DNA of 64,000 bases from an uncultured Lachnospiraceae bacterium (GTDB lineage Bacteria; Bacillota; Clostridia; Lachnospirales; Lachnospiraceae). The DNA lies in contig CANQTF010000006.1 of assembly GCA_947626745.1 (NCBI GenBank), positions 62,001 to 126,000 on the forward strand. The letters run 5' to 3'. The notes under the pieces are model-generated. The model had not been told where the DNA came from, did not search any database, and worked only from the letters and a program-made list of their open reading frames with translations. This document shows, piece by piece, positions 1-8,891 of this stretch (positions are counted from its first letter, which is position 1; each line of letters begins with the position of its first letter). The translations under genes were made by a program, and so were the position numbers.

Positions 1-437
1 CTTGCTGCCGCCGGGACAAGCCCCAGCAGGATATTCACGATATAAGCTGTCAGGAACAGGAACACGCCGTTCACATAGACCACCGCGAACCGCCGGTTCT
101 TATCCACGGGAACGCTGTGGTACAGATCCACCTTGCGCCTGTCGCACAGATAAGAGAAGCCCTGCATGGCGATGATCACCGCCATCCCCGCCGAGAAGAC
201 CGCCAGCACATCGTTGAAGCCCAGCATCTCCGCGGACAGACGGTGCAGCGCATCCACGTACTCCTCACGGGTGCTGATGACCCTGCCCTCCCTGTACCAC
301 TGATCGACACGGCTAAAGTTCACGAGCAGTCTGCCCATGACGGATACGAACATGCCTAAGAAGGTGACGATCCACACCCACGCGCGGCGTCTCTGATTTT
401 CTCTGCTGTTAGCCCAGAATGAGTTTTTTGATGTCAT
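1..437 (-). CDS. ABC transporter permease, N-terminal part (cut by left window edge)
   Basis: An open frame of 145 codons starts at the ATG at 437 and runs off the left edge. It begins MTSKNSFWAN and contains two hydrophobic stretches (about residues 20-35 and 60-80) and a third towards the edge, as expected for the integral membrane subunit of an ABC transporter. The start lies inside the last 29 bases of the ATPase gene, in another frame, which implies translational coupling. The motif DLYHSVPV is typical of permeases that partner YtrB-like ATPases in GntR-controlled operons. The substrate cannot be told from sequence. The frame is certain; the family is inferred from context and hydrophobicity. 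Confidence 0.8.
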   Translation of the reverse strand, partial: MTSKNSFWANSRENQRRRAWVWIVTFLGMFVSVMGRLLVNFSRVDQWYREGRVISTREEYVDALHRLSAEMLGFNDVLAVFSAGMAVIIAMQGFSYLCDRRKVDLYHSVPVDKNRRFAVVYVNGVFLFLTAYIVNILLGLVPAAA

Positions 438-1314
438 AGCCCACTACCTCCGTTTCACTGATAAAGATCTCCTCCAACGAGAGAGGGAGCACCTCATAGA
501 ATACCGTGTCCACCGTGGCGAACCGCGCCTCGATCTCCTCTCTGGTGCTGCGCACGGTGTAGGTGCAAAGCGAACCCCTCTGCTCCTTCTTAAGCATCTC
601 CAGGCCGCCTAACGCCTTCCTCTCCTCGTCCGCGTTCGTGAACACGCACTGCACCTTCTGGATATTGTACTTCATGTCCTCCAGCTCCTTGGACAGCAGC
701 ACGCCGCCCTTGTGCAGAAGTCCCACGTGATCGCAGATGTCCTCCAGCTCCCGCAGGTTGTGGGAGGCGATCACCGGCGTCAGCCCTCTCTCATCCATCT
801 CCTTGGCGAAGATGGATTTCACGCCCTGACGCATCACCGGATCGAGGCCATCCAGCACCTCGTCGCACAGCAGGTATTTGGTGTGTGTACACACGCCGAG
901 CAGAAACGCCAGCTGTTTTTTCATGCCCTTGGAAAAGGTATTGATCTTCCTGTTTTTGTCCAGATCGAACTTCTCCAGATATTGATAGAACTCCTCCCTG
1001 TCAAATCCCTCGTAGACGCCGCTGTAGTAGCGCTCCATCGTCTGCGCGTCGGCGTTGGCGAAGAAGTACGGTTCGTCCGCGATGAAGAACAGCTTCCGCT
1101 TTGCCTCCACATTGTCGTACACGGGCAGATCGTCGATCGTCACCGTGCCGCTGTCGGCCTTAAGCACGCCCGCCAGCATCCGCAGCACGGTGCTCTTGCC
1201 CGCTCCGTTGGTGCCGATCAGACCGAACACGGTATTCTCCCTGATCGTCACGCTGATATTGTCCACCGCCCGTATCTTCTCGAAGTTCTTGGTCAGATCA
1301 TGTATCTCTATCAT
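409..1314 (-). CDS. ABC transporter ATP-binding protein (YtrB-like)
   Basis: This 301-residue ATPase powers the transporter whose permease follows. Walker A is GTNGAGKST at residues 34-42, the signature is FSKGMKK near 127-133, and Walker B is YLLCDE near 147-152. The last ~90 residues form a C-terminal extension common in this drug/peptide exporter subfamily. It lies 22 bases downstream of a GntR regulator and overlaps the permease start by 29 bases, so the three genes form an operon. In Bacillus such GntR-ABC sets respond to cell-wall antibiotics; whether this one does is inference. Domain assignment is secure, substrate unknown. Confidence 0.93.
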   Translation of the reverse strand: MIEIHDLTKNFEKIRAVDNISVTIRENTVFGLIGTNGAGKSTVLRMLAGVLKADSGTVTIDDLPVYDNVEAKRKLFFIADEPYFFANADAQTMERYYSGVYEGFDREEFYQYLEKFDLDKNRKINTFSKGMKKQLAFLLGVCTHTKYLLCDEVLDGLDPVMRQGVKSIFAKEMDERGLTPVIASHNLRELEDICDHVGLLHKGGVLLSKELEDMKYNIQKVQCVFTNADEERKALGGLEMLKKEQRGSLCTYTVRSTREEIEARFATVDTVFYEVLPLSLEEIFISETEVVGYDIKKLILG

Positions 1315-1336
1315 CGTCTGTCTCCTTTCTCTCCCT

Positions 1337-1690
1337 CTACATTCCCTCTATCATGCGTATGAGATCTTCCTTCGTCACGCCGATCTCCATGGCCTCCCTG
1401 ACTAAGGCGCGTATCTGCTCCGCGTACTCCTGTCTGCGCTGCCTGACCAGCCCGTCGTCGCCGGAGACAAAGCTGCCTCTGCCCCGCACCGTGTAGGTAA
1501 AGCCCTGGCGCTCCAATTCCGCATATGCCTTCTGGATCGTATTCGGGTTGATGGACAACTCCATCGCCAGACTGCGCACCGACGGCATCTGCTCGTCCGC
1601 CCGCAGCGCTCCCGTTAAGATCAGCTTCTTGCATTTCTCCACGATCTGTTCGTAGATCGGACGTGTGTCCTTGTAATCTATGATGATCAC
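1337..1690 (-). CDS. GntR-family transcriptional regulator (YtrA subfamily)
   Basis: This is a 117-residue regulator consisting of an N-terminal winged helix-turn-helix (roughly residues 5-75, with the typical PIYEQI start, PSVRSLA recognition region and TYTVRGRGSFV wing) and a short C-terminal helix. The absence of a large effector domain places it in the YtrA group, which usually represses its own ABC transporter operon. It is the first gene of the operon, 22 bases before the ATPase. A promoter and possible operator lie just upstream. Ligand unknown. Confidence 0.92.
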   Translation of the reverse strand: MIIIDYKDTRPIYEQIVEKCKKLILTGALRADEQMPSVRSLAMELSINPNTIQKAYAELERQGFTYTVRGRGSFVSGDDGLVRQRRQEYAEQIRALVREAMEIGVTKEDLIRMIEGM

Positions 1691-1797
1691 CGGACTTATC
1701 CCTCCTTTCCCTGTCTCTGCCTAACTCCTGTCTCTATCCCGTCTGCACCCTCAAGTGTTCTATCCGCGCCAACTGTATTATTTATGTTAGTACACTA

Positions 1798-1826
1798 AGT
1801 ATGCCATGAAGCCTTGACTTTGTCAA
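1798..1826 (-). promoter_or_regulatory. Promoter of the GntR-ABC operon
   Basis: On the minus strand TTGACA (1821-1826) and CATACT (1798-1803) are separated by 17 bp. The -35 box overlaps the hairpin that ends the gpmI transcript. Just downstream lies TGTACTAACATAAATAATAC, an imperfect inverted repeat that could be the GntR operator; that part is inference. Confidence 0.6.
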
Positions 1827-1833
1827 GGCTTCA
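1807..1833 (-). terminator. Terminator hairpin after gpmI
   Basis: A perfect 12-bp stem (TGAAGCCTTGAC and its complement, 3-base loop) starts 11 bases past the gpmI stop. The T-rich run is on the gpmI side, so it is better formed for the plus strand; on the minus strand the U-tract is weak. It separates gpmI from the GntR operon. Confidence 0.6.
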
Positions 1834-1843
1834 ACGAAAATTT

Positions 1844-3385
1844 TTACTTGATGAGCAGGGACTGACCCGTCATCTCCGCCGGCTTCTCCATCTCCATCAG
1901 CTCGATCAGCGTCGGCACGATGTCCGCCAGACAGCCGCCCTCCCGCAGCCTGTAGGAGGGATCTGCGTTGACGAGGATAAACGGCACGGGGTTTGTGGTG
2001 TGCGCCGTGAAGGGCGCTCCCGTCTCGTAGTCTACGAGCTGCTCCGCATTACCGTGGTCTGCGCAGATGAACAGGAAGCCGTCCGCCTCCTTCACCGCCT
2101 CGACGGCGCGTCCCACGCACTCGTCCACCGCCTCGACAGCCTTGATCGCCGCCGCCTCGACGCCCGTGTGCCCCACCATGTCGGGATTCGCAAAGTTGAT
2201 GATGATCACGTCGTACTTGCCGGACTTGATGCAGTCCACCAGCTTATCGCACACCTCGTAGGCGCTCATCTGCGGCTTCAGATCATAGGTCGCAACATCC
2301 TTCGGGGAATTTACAAGGATCCTTTCCTCGTCCGGATTCGGCTCTTCCACGCCGCCGTTGAAGAAGAACGTCACATGCGCGTACTTCTCCGTCTCCGCAA
2401 GCCGCACCTGCTTCATGTGGTTGGCCGCGATCCACTCGCCGAAGGTGTTCGTCACCGCGATCTTTTGGAACGCCACCTCCTTATTCGGGATCGTGGGGTC
2501 ATAGTCGGAGAAGCATACATAGGTGAGCTGCAGCCTCTTCCCCCTGTCAAAGCCCTTGAAATCATCGTCGCAGAAGCTTCTGGTGATCTCTCTCGCCCGG
2601 TCGGGACGGAAGTTGAAGAAGATCACGGAGTCGCCGTCCTTGATCGTCGCCACGGGCGCGCCGTCCTTCATCACAACGGTCGGCTTCACGAACTCGTCCG
2701 TCTCATCTCTGTCGTAAGACGCCTGAATGCCGGCAGGGCCGCTCTCTGCCTGAAGACCCTCGCCCTTCGTCAGCGCCACATACGCCTTCTGCACCCTGTC
2801 GTAGTTGTTATCCCTGTCCATCGCGTAGTAACGGCCCGTCACGGAAGCGACCTCGCCCACGCCGATCTTCTTCATCTCGGCCTCTAAGTCCTCCACGTAA
2901 CCCTTGCCGCTCTTCGGGGGCGTGTCGCGCCCGTCCAGAAAAGCGTGTACATACACCTTGCGCAGACCGTTTCGCTTCGCCAGCTCCAAAAGCCCGTAGA
3001 GGTGCGTGTTGTGGCTGTGTACGCCGCCATCCGACAAAAGCCCGAACATGTGCAGGGAAGAATCGTTCTTCTTGCAGTTATTGACCGCGTCGAGCAGGGC
3101 GGGATTCTCAAAGAACGTGCCGTCCTGTATCTCCTTGGTAATCCTCGTGAGCTCCTGATACACGATACGGCCCGCGCCCATGTTCAGGTGGCCCACCTCA
3201 GAGTTGCCCATCTGTCCGTCGGGAAGTCCGACCGCCATGCCGCTGGCGTTGCCCTTGACAAAGGGATACTCCGCCATCAGCTTATCCATCACGGGCGTCT
3301 TAGCCTGCGCCACCGCGTTTCCCTCTGTCTTTTCGTTCAGGCCGTAGCCGTCCAAGATCATTAAAACTGCAGGTTTCTTTCTCAT
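1844..3385 (-). CDS. gpmI: 2,3-bisphosphoglycerate-independent phosphoglycerate mutase
   Basis: Interconverts 3- and 2-phosphoglycerate in glycolysis and gluconeogenesis in the cytoplasm. The 513-residue product has the family's normal length. Metal-binding Asp12 is in LDGYG and the catalytic serine is Ser62 in GNSEVGH. The second metal site is visible in CADHGNAE near residue 445. A longer frame begins 15 bases upstream, but GGAGG lies six bases before the ATG at 3385 (MRKKPAV), so that start is chosen. It is a single-gene unit between the TPR membrane protein and the GntR operon. Assignment is firm. Confidence 0.97.
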   Translation of the reverse strand: MRKKPAVLMILDGYGLNEKTEGNAVAQAKTPVMDKLMAEYPFVKGNASGMAVGLPDGQMGNSEVGHLNMGAGRIVYQELTRITKEIQDGTFFENPALLDAVNNCKKNDSSLHMFGLLSDGGVHSHNTHLYGLLELAKRNGLRKVYVHAFLDGRDTPPKSGKGYVEDLEAEMKKIGVGEVASVTGRYYAMDRDNNYDRVQKAYVALTKGEGLQAESGPAGIQASYDRDETDEFVKPTVVMKDGAPVATIKDGDSVIFFNFRPDRAREITRSFCDDDFKGFDRGKRLQLTYVCFSDYDPTIPNKEVAFQKIAVTNTFGEWIAANHMKQVRLAETEKYAHVTFFFNGGVEEPNPDEERILVNSPKDVATYDLKPQMSAYEVCDKLVDCIKSGKYDVIIINFANPDMVGHTGVEAAAIKAVEAVDECVGRAVEAVKEADGFLFICADHGNAEQLVDYETGAPFTAHTTNPVPFILVNADPSYRLREGGCLADIVPTLIELMEMEKPAEMTGQSLLIK

Positions 3386-3451
3386 TGTTAGCCTCCTCAT
3401 TCTCTTTGTTCTGTATGATGATAGGATACCTTCCTTGATCCGCCGAAAGCT

Positions 3452-5017
3452 CTAGTAGTCGATCTCCCACTCATGCTCGCCGCCCCAGTCGCCGATCGCG
3501 TTGGTGGTGATGCCCTCGTCCGTGGTGACCTTCGTATCGAAGCGGAAATTCATCTGCGGCACATACGCGCCGTTTATCTTAACGTTGCTGTACAGATACT
3601 CTATCGTGTACTCGGTCTCGTCCGCTCCGTCCTCGACGGCGGGTTCGTAGGAGACCGCGCTTCGCTGCACGCCGTCGTCCTCCTGCCTGGTCCCCCACAC
3701 GGTGATGATACCGTATCGGTTATCGTAATCCTCCTGATCCGGGAAGAGGAACGTGACCCTGCCTTCCTCCCTGTGCAGCGCAAGCAGTTCCCTGTTGACG
3801 GGGATATAGACGCTCCCCTCCCAGTAACCGGAAGCCTCGTTGATAAAATCATCTCTGATCTGCTGATAGGCATCCGAAGCCACCAGCTCTCTCGCGTAGG
3901 CGTAATCGCCCTGCTCAAACTCCGTAAAAGCCTCCGCAAAATAGTCGCGGATCTCGTCCGCGCGCGCAAGACACTGCAGTGTCTCCGTGATGCCGGCATC
4001 GTCCGCCCCGGCATTGACCTTCTCCAACAGCGCCTCATACTGCTCCACGTGAGGCATGCTGATGCGGACATAGGGCATATCGATCAGCGCATACCGGACT
4101 AACGCATCTCTCAGGCCGGAGGTCTTGTTATCCTGATACAAGGCAAGCAGCCTCGTCACCAGTTTTTCATATTCTGCATAACTGCATGTGTCCTGTGACA
4201 CATCTTCGTCGAAGAAAAGCTTGCACGTGTCGTTTTCTTCCGTGACCTCGAAGATCTTGTCATAGCAGTGGGTGGTCAGCGTCGTCAGCGCGTCGCTGTT
4301 GTCCGGTTCAAGCTCCAATACCTGAATGCACTTGTCCGCCGTGGCAAGCGTGCAGTTTCCGGAATTGATCTCTCCCACCGCCTCGTTGTACAGTTCCACG
4401 CAGTAATAGTGCAGAAGCCCCTCGTCCTGCGTCTTCTCCCAGCCGTCATACAGGATCTGCTCCGTCTCGGCCACCCTGCCCTGCGCGAGATAGCTGTCCG
4501 CCATACCGCGGTATGCCTGTACCGACAGGGGGTCTATCTCCAGCGCTTTCCTGTAGGCCGCCTCCGCACTGTCAAATTCTTCCTTCGCCGCGCACTTGTC
4601 GCCCTTCGCCAGACTGCGCGACAGCCGCAGCGAGGGTGTCAGCAAGAGAACGAGGGCAGCCGCGGCAGCCACGATAACGCCGGTCAGCACGGCGATCATG
4701 ATCTTCTGCCTTCTCACCTTGCGTCTGCGCTCCTCGCGCCTTCTCGCACGCTCCGCATCGCGCTTCTCCATGCGCTTCTCGAAGTCCTCCCTGCTCTCGT
4801 CATTTGTGCTTTTGGGCTTTGCGCCCGTCGGCTTCACGCTCCTGATACGCTCCGTTTTATGATCTGCCGAGCCGGCATGTCCGGCCTTCGTTCTCCCTGT
4901 CTTTCCGGCGGTCTTAGCCTTGGCTCTCTTTTTCTTCTTTTTCCTGACATTGCCCTCGATCACTGTCATCTTTGGTCTTGTCTGCTTTTTCACCGAATTG
5001 CTCCCGTTTTGACTCAT
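3452..5017 (-). CDS. Membrane-anchored TPR protein of unknown function
   Basis: A 521-residue protein. Residues 1-105 are strongly basic and hydrophilic (Lys/Arg-rich, presumably cytoplasmic). One transmembrane helix spans about 106-127, and the rest is predicted to lie outside. Residues ~140-175 match a tetratricopeptide repeat (AEAAYRKALEIDPLSVQAYRG) with further helical repeats to about 260. The C-terminal ~150 residues look beta-rich (VYIPVNREL, YGIITVWG). It may be a scaffold for cell-envelope proteins, but no known family with a defined role was recognised. It is transcribed divergently from the metalloprotease at 5199. Confidence 0.75.
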   Translation of the reverse strand: MSQNGSNSVKKQTRPKMTVIEGNVRKKKKKRAKAKTAGKTGRTKAGHAGSADHKTERIRSVKPTGAKPKSTNDESREDFEKRMEKRDAERARRREERRRKVRRQKIMIAVLTGVIVAAAAALVLLLTPSLRLSRSLAKGDKCAAKEEFDSAEAAYRKALEIDPLSVQAYRGMADSYLAQGRVAETEQILYDGWEKTQDEGLLHYYCVELYNEAVGEINSGNCTLATADKCIQVLELEPDNSDALTTLTTHCYDKIFEVTEENDTCKLFFDEDVSQDTCSYAEYEKLVTRLLALYQDNKTSGLRDALVRYALIDMPYVRISMPHVEQYEALLEKVNAGADDAGITETLQCLARADEIRDYFAEAFTEFEQGDYAYARELVASDAYQQIRDDFINEASGYWEGSVYIPVNRELLALHREEGRVTFLFPDQEDYDNRYGIITVWGTRQEDDGVQRSAVSYEPAVEDGADETEYTIEYLYSNVKINGAYVPQMNFRFDTKVTTDEGITTNAIGDWGGEHEWEIDY

Positions 5018-5130
5018 TATGGCTGCACTCCCGCTATCATCTCAGTGTCTCCCCCTATGCGCGTCTCATAAGTCCTCATACATTCAACATACTAGCATAC
5101 TTCATGGGAATTTGTCCAGCTTCTCCTTAT

Positions 5131-5158
5131 TTGTTTTTCGCCGTCGTTGTGTTACAAT
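5131..5158 (+). promoter_or_regulatory. Promoter of the WLM metalloprotease gene
   Basis: TTGTTT (5131-5136) and TACAAT (5153-5158) are separated by 16 bp and lie 41 bp upstream of the chosen start codon. Confidence 0.5.
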
Positions 5159-5198
5159 AGATACCGGCGAAAATACAGCAGAAAGGAGGCGGCGCGAT

Positions 5199-5819
5199 AT
5201 GCGGGCACCGACAGACGGACCGACCGAGAACACATTCCGTATCCAATACCAGAGCAGACTCTACGAGCTGCCCTACACGCTCGTGCGCAGCGACCGCCGC
5301 AGCTGCTCTATCAGCATCGATCCGGACGGCGCCGTCACCGTGCGCGTTCCGCTCCGCATCTCCGAAAAAGAAGTAAACCGCCTTCTTATCGAAAAGCGGC
5401 TTTGGATCATCAAAAAATATTTGGAAACCGAAAAGCGGCGGGCCGAGCAGCCCGTCTCCGACCTGACCGACGCGCAGCGCGCCGCTCTCACGCAGCGCTA
5501 CATCGCCGCCGCAAAAGAATATTTCCCGAAGCGGGTCGAGCACTACATACGCTCGACCGGCGGTTCCTACAAGCGCATCTCCATTCGGGATCAGAAGACC
5601 CGGTGGGGCAGCTGCAGCGGACGCGGCACGCTCTCCTTCAACTGGCGGCTCATGCTGGCGCCGCCGGCGGTCTTGGACTATGTGGTCGTGCATGAGCTGT
5701 GCCACCTGACTTACATGGACCACTCCGCCGCTTTCTGGGACAAGGTAGGCTCCGTATATCCGGACTACCGCGCCGCCCGCCAATGGCTCAAAGACCACGG
5801 ACACGAACTGACGCTGTGA
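5199..5819 (+). CDS. WLM/DUF45 (YgjP-like) zinc metalloprotease
   Basis: A 206-residue protein of the YgjP/SprT-like family. The zinc motif HELCH is at residues 165-169, followed by His175 in DHSAAFW, and the conserved RWGSCS lies at 135-140. The open frame extends 180 bases further upstream, but GAAAGGAGG ends nine bases before the ATG at 5199 (MRAPTDG) and the promoter lies inside the upstream part, so the shorter start is used. Family members are predicted cytoplasmic metallopeptidases whose substrates are mostly unknown. Its stop is 16 bases from the stop of the convergent mecA gene. Confidence 0.92.
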   Translation: MRAPTDGPTENTFRIQYQSRLYELPYTLVRSDRRSCSISIDPDGAVTVRVPLRISEKEVNRLLIEKRLWIIKKYLETEKRRAEQPVSDLTDAQRAALTQRYIAAAKEYFPKRVEHYIRSTGGSYKRISIRDQKTRWGSCSGRGTLSFNWRLMLAPPAVLDYVVVHELCHLTYMDHSAAFWDKVGSVYPDYRAARQWLKDHGHELTL

Positions 5820-5835
5820 CGTGACGGTGCTTTCC

Positions 5836-6489
5836 TCACGCCATATAGATCCTGCGCAGCTTGCTCACGGCCCTGCCCTCGATCAGCCGCTCCCCGTGCT
5901 CTTCCAGATACTGCATCCTCTCCTCGGACACGGCGATCATCGTGCCGAACTCCATCGCCTGTGCGCTGATCTTATTGAACATCTTATAGGACAGCCGATT
6001 CTTCTCGATCACAAGATAATACACCTCGTCCGCCTTGTAGAGATGACTCTTCACGGACAGGTTCGCGGGAACGGAGGCCGCGTACTGCATCGCCTGATGA
6101 AGCGCCGAGAAGACAAACATGCGGCGGTTTTCGTCAAACTCCTGCGCCGCCCGCTGCTGCACGGCCTCGTTCTGCCTGTTGAGCTCCGCGCTGACCCCCT
6201 GCAGCACATCCTTCAGATGCTGCAGGATATCCCTGAAGCCCGCGGGGCTCTCGTTGGTAAACGTAACGACAAGCCCTTGGTTCTGCATGGGCGTGATCTG
6301 CATGGCTATGTTTTCCCCGTTGATCATGTAGCCGACCTCGTCGTGGGCGCGCTCAATGATATCGCGCAGAAAGCCTTCGCCTTTCTCGTTCCTTTCAAAT
6401 ATATCCGACAGCGTCAGCCCGTATGCAGACATATCCTCCGCCGAGATAAAACACTGTACCGTTGCATCATTGATCTTCCTATATTTCAT
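5836..6489 (-). CDS. mecA: MecA-family ClpC adaptor protein
   Basis: A 217-residue protein resembling MecA, the adaptor that delivers substrates to the ClpC/ClpP protease in Gram-positive bacteria. The N-terminal domain (about 1-85) has the family pattern of KINDATVQCFISAEDM, a GLTLSDI turn and an acidic helix. The C-terminal domain (about 110-217) has the mixed alpha/beta pattern with FSALHQAMQYA and SHLYKADEVYYLVI. The linker is charged. No clpC is in the window. Identity rests on the order of motifs and length; moderately firm. Confidence 0.82.
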   Translation of the reverse strand: MKYRKINDATVQCFISAEDMSAYGLTLSDIFERNEKGEGFLRDIIERAHDEVGYMINGENIAMQITPMQNQGLVVTFTNESPAGFRDILQHLKDVLQGVSAELNRQNEAVQQRAAQEFDENRRMFVFSALHQAMQYAASVPANLSVKSHLYKADEVYYLVIEKNRLSYKMFNKISAQAMEFGTMIAVSEERMQYLEEHGERLIEGRAVSKLRRIYMA

Positions 6490-6532
6490 ACGACTCGCTA
6501 TCCTCTGTTTCCTTACTGTCGTCCCCTGTTAT

Positions 6533-8260
6533 CTATTCCAGCTTAAACTTTCCTACCTCATCGTTGAGCTGTCCGGCTATGTGCAGATTGGAATTTGCCT
6601 CCGCCCCGATATCGTGGACGCTTCCCGTCAGGGCAGACGTCATATCCGACACGTTGGTGATGCCGAGCGTGCTCTCGTCGATAGCGGTCTTCAGCCCTTC
6701 CACCATATCCTTGATGGTATCCATGCTCGCCCGCACTTCCCCGCTCTCCGAGGCGAATCTCTGCATCATCTCGTTCATGCTTCCCACGTCGTTCTGGTAG
6801 TCCTCGCTGGTCTTTAACAGCTTCTCATAGCCGTCCATGGCAGTCTCGTTCATGAAGCCCAGCATCTCTTCCGACTCCGCCGCCAACTCATCTACGGAGG
6901 CGATCACATCGTCCGTCACCTTGCGGATCTCCGTGGCTGCTCCCGCGGAATTGGACGCCAGCTTACCGATCTCGTCTGCGACGACCGCAAAGCCTCTTCC
7001 CGCTTCGCCGGCTCTCGCCGCCTCGATGCTCGCGTTCAGCGCCAGCAGATTCGTCTCCTCCGTGATGCTGATGATATTTCTGGTCAGTTCCCTGATCTGT
7101 TCCACTTCTCTCGACTTCTCTATCTTCTCCTGCACGGTCTGCGCCATCTGCGCCGCCTGTGCCGCAGCGTTCTCCCTGCTTGCGACCGCGTCGTCATATA
7201 CCTGCGAGGCGTTCTGCCTGATCTGTTCCGAGGAGCGGCTTCCGTCCTCGGACTGCTGATAGATCTTGTCGATCGCCGCATAGGCCAGCTTGATAGAATC
7301 ATTGACCTGCTCCAAGGCCGCGTTGGATTCTTCCATCGCCGCGCTCATCTGCTCCATCGTCGCGGACACGTCCGATATGCTCACCTCGGCATCCGTCAGA
7401 TTCCGCGCCATCGTGCGGGAGGAATCGCTCAGCCGTCCCGAGTTGGACGAGATGTTCGTCATGATCCCGCGTATGAATCCCAACAGCTCGTTGACGTTGC
7501 CCGCGATCTGCTCCATCTCGTCGCCCGTATGTACGTCCAGCGTCTGCGTCAGATCGCCCTCGCTGTTCACCAGTTCATATATCTTGCCGTCCACAGTGCG
7601 CAGACTCTTGATGATCCGCCCCACGATAAAGTTGACGATGATCAGGACCACCGCCAGACAGATCACCGTGATCAGGATCGTCTGGCGAAGGATCTCGCTC
7701 AGACGCGCCACGACGTTCGACGCGTCATAGTCGCAGCCGACGACGCCGACCACCTTGCCGGTGCTGTCCGTAAGCGGCATATACGCCGAGATCAGATCCC
7801 CGTCCGCCGTGCTGTCGATGTAATCCTGCACGTAGGCTTCCCCTTGGAAAACGCCCTGCAGCTCCTCGTAGGACACCTCAAAGGGTTCGCCGAACGCGCT
7901 GTGGTTTTCCGTGCTGTCAGTGTCGATGCCGTAATATACCTGTGTGCCGTCCGTATACAGGGTATACAGGTATTGTATCCCGCAGTCCTGCCTGATTCCT
8001 TCCATCGCATCGCGCAGCGCGGTATACGCCTCGTTTCCTTCCGACTCCGGCGTCAGCGCCGCCAGCGCGTCCACATCTATGACTCTCGCCGAGATCACCG
8101 CGGCCATGCGCGCCTCCTCGACCCCCATCTGCACCAGACCGTTCTTCGTCCTGCTGTAAGAATTGACCCCCATGACGATACAGAGAATGATGATCAGGAT
8201 ACTGGTCGGCAGGACGATCTTAAACCGAATGCCCATGCCTCTTGTCTTTTCGTTTTTCAT
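6533..8260 (-). CDS. Methyl-accepting chemotaxis protein with extracytoplasmic sensor
   Basis: A 575-residue receptor. A transmembrane helix at about 13-33 is followed by an extracytoplasmic Cache-like domain (to ~190, with YGIDTDSTE and [18 protein letters not shown]), a second membrane helix near 195-215, a HAMP region and the long coiled-coil signalling domain. The hairpin tip is [19 protein letters not shown]. It would signal through CheA/CheW to the flagellar motor; no che or fli genes are in the window. A longer frame exists, but AGAGGGG precedes the ATG at 8260 (MKNEKTRG). Ligand unknown. Confidence 0.94.
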   Translation of the reverse strand: MKNEKTRGMGIRFKIVLPTSILIIILCIVMGVNSYSRTKNGLVQMGVEEARMAAVISARVIDVDALAALTPESEGNEAYTALRDAMEGIRQDCGIQYLYTLYTDGTQVYYGIDTDSTENHSAFGEPFEVSYEELQGVFQGEAYVQDYIDSTADGDLISAYMPLTDSTGKVVGVVGCDYDASNVVARLSEILRQTILITVICLAVVLIIVNFIVGRIIKSLRTVDGKIYELVNSEGDLTQTLDVHTGDEMEQIAGNVNELLGFIRGIMTNISSNSGRLSDSSRTMARNLTDAEVSISDVSATMEQMSAAMEESNAALEQVNDSIKLAYAAIDKIYQQSEDGSRSSEQIRQNASQVYDDAVASRENAAAQAAQMAQTVQEKIEKSREVEQIRELTRNIISITEETNLLALNASIEAARAGEAGRGFAVVADEIGKLASNSAGAATEIRKVTDDVIASVDELAAESEEMLGFMNETAMDGYEKLLKTSEDYQNDVGSMNEMMQRFASESGEVRASMDTIKDMVEGLKTAIDESTLGITNVSDMTSALTGSVHDIGAEANSNLHIAGQLNDEVGKFKLE

Positions 8261-8366
8261 TTGCTGCGCCCCTCTTTGTACACAAAACGGCGATGCCGTA
8301 CCGTGAGACGGCATCCCGGCAGTGCGGACGGCAGACCGTCCGGCACACTTCTACTACGCCATTTAC

Positions 8367-8395
8367 AGTATAGCATAAAGTCCGCGCCGTGCCAA
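8367..8395 (-). promoter_or_regulatory. Promoter of the chemotaxis receptor gene at 6533
   Basis: TTGGCA (8390-8395) and TATACT (8367-8372) on the minus strand with a 17-bp spacer. The ~100-base leader contains two GC-rich hairpins, including GATGCCGT paired with ACGGCATC. Confidence 0.65.
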
Positions 8396-8433
8396 CGCAA
8401 ATATTTTCATAATTATTCTTCCGTTTCCTCTCG

Positions 8434-8465
8434 TTGTCTGAAAATTATGCCAATTTTGGTATAAT
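8434..8465 (+). promoter_or_regulatory. Candidate promoter of the small-protein gene
   Basis: A perfect TATAAT (8460-8465) preceded by TGG forms an extended -10. The best -35 (TTGTCT, 8434-8439) has a long 20-bp spacer. The AT-rich stretch 8400-8515 otherwise holds nothing recognisable. Confidence 0.4.
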
Positions 8466-8619
8466 TTTATATTTTTTTACTTTCATTTTATATCATTATC
8501 TGCTAAAATGATATTAAGAAACAGGGGATCCTGCCGATATTATTAACAGAACAAGAGGTTCTACAAAAAATATCCAAGGAGGGATCACAGCAATCTATGC
8601 AGCAGACAGGAAGTATAAA

Positions 8620-8847
8620 GTGGAAGCGGTTATGGCGATAACTCCGCTCAGGAAGGTTTCTTCCAACGACAAAAAACGCCAGTCCAAACAGAATCCGTCC
8701 CAAACCTTTGCAAAGACATTCTTTGCCAGAGTTTTGGACGAGGCATGTGAAAAGGAGCAGGAGCGGAACATCAACATCTGCACCAACGGTTACACGAAGG
8801 ACGCCCTGCCTTTTTACAATCATATCCATATGCGGGAATATTGTTAG
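8620..8847 (+). CDS. Small basic protein of unknown function, start uncertain
   Basis: A 75-residue frame starting at GTG 8620, with ATG 8632 (MAITPLRK) as an alternative start. It is rich in Lys, Gln and Arg and ends in NGYTKDALPFYNHIHMREYC. I do not recognise the family. It is the only plus-strand gene here, has its own candidate promoter and is followed nine bases later by a strong terminator, so it is very probably real. The frame stays open back to 8518 and still reads like protein (IYAADRKYKVEA) before any ATG/GTG. The best ribosome site, AAGGAGGG at 8576-8583, points to an ATC codon at 8593. See findings. Confidence 0.65.
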   Translation: MEAVMAITPLRKVSSNDKKRQSKQNPSQTFAKTFFARVLDEACEKEQERNINICTNGYTKDALPFYNHIHMREYC

Positions 8848-8855
8848 ACAGAACG

Positions 8856-8886
8856 AAAGCCGGTGAAATCAGATTTCATCGGCTTT
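8856..8886. terminator. Bidirectional terminator between the small gene and trpA
   Basis: AAAGCCGGTGAAAT and its complement form a 14-bp stem with a 3-base loop, followed by a short T-rich run on the plus strand. It lies between convergent stops at 8847 and 8892 and can end the small-gene and trp transcripts. Confidence 0.8.
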
Positions 8887-8891
8887 GCGTT

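Noticed and set aside
5019-5198. Upstream extension of the metalloprotease frame
   Set aside because: A promoter lies inside it and a strong ribosome site precedes the ATG at 5199.
8597-8641. A 14-codon frame starting at the first ATG after the strong ribosome site
   Set aside because: Too short, spacing of 13 bases is long, and the protein-like signal is in another frame; kept only as an alternative explanation for the small gene start.
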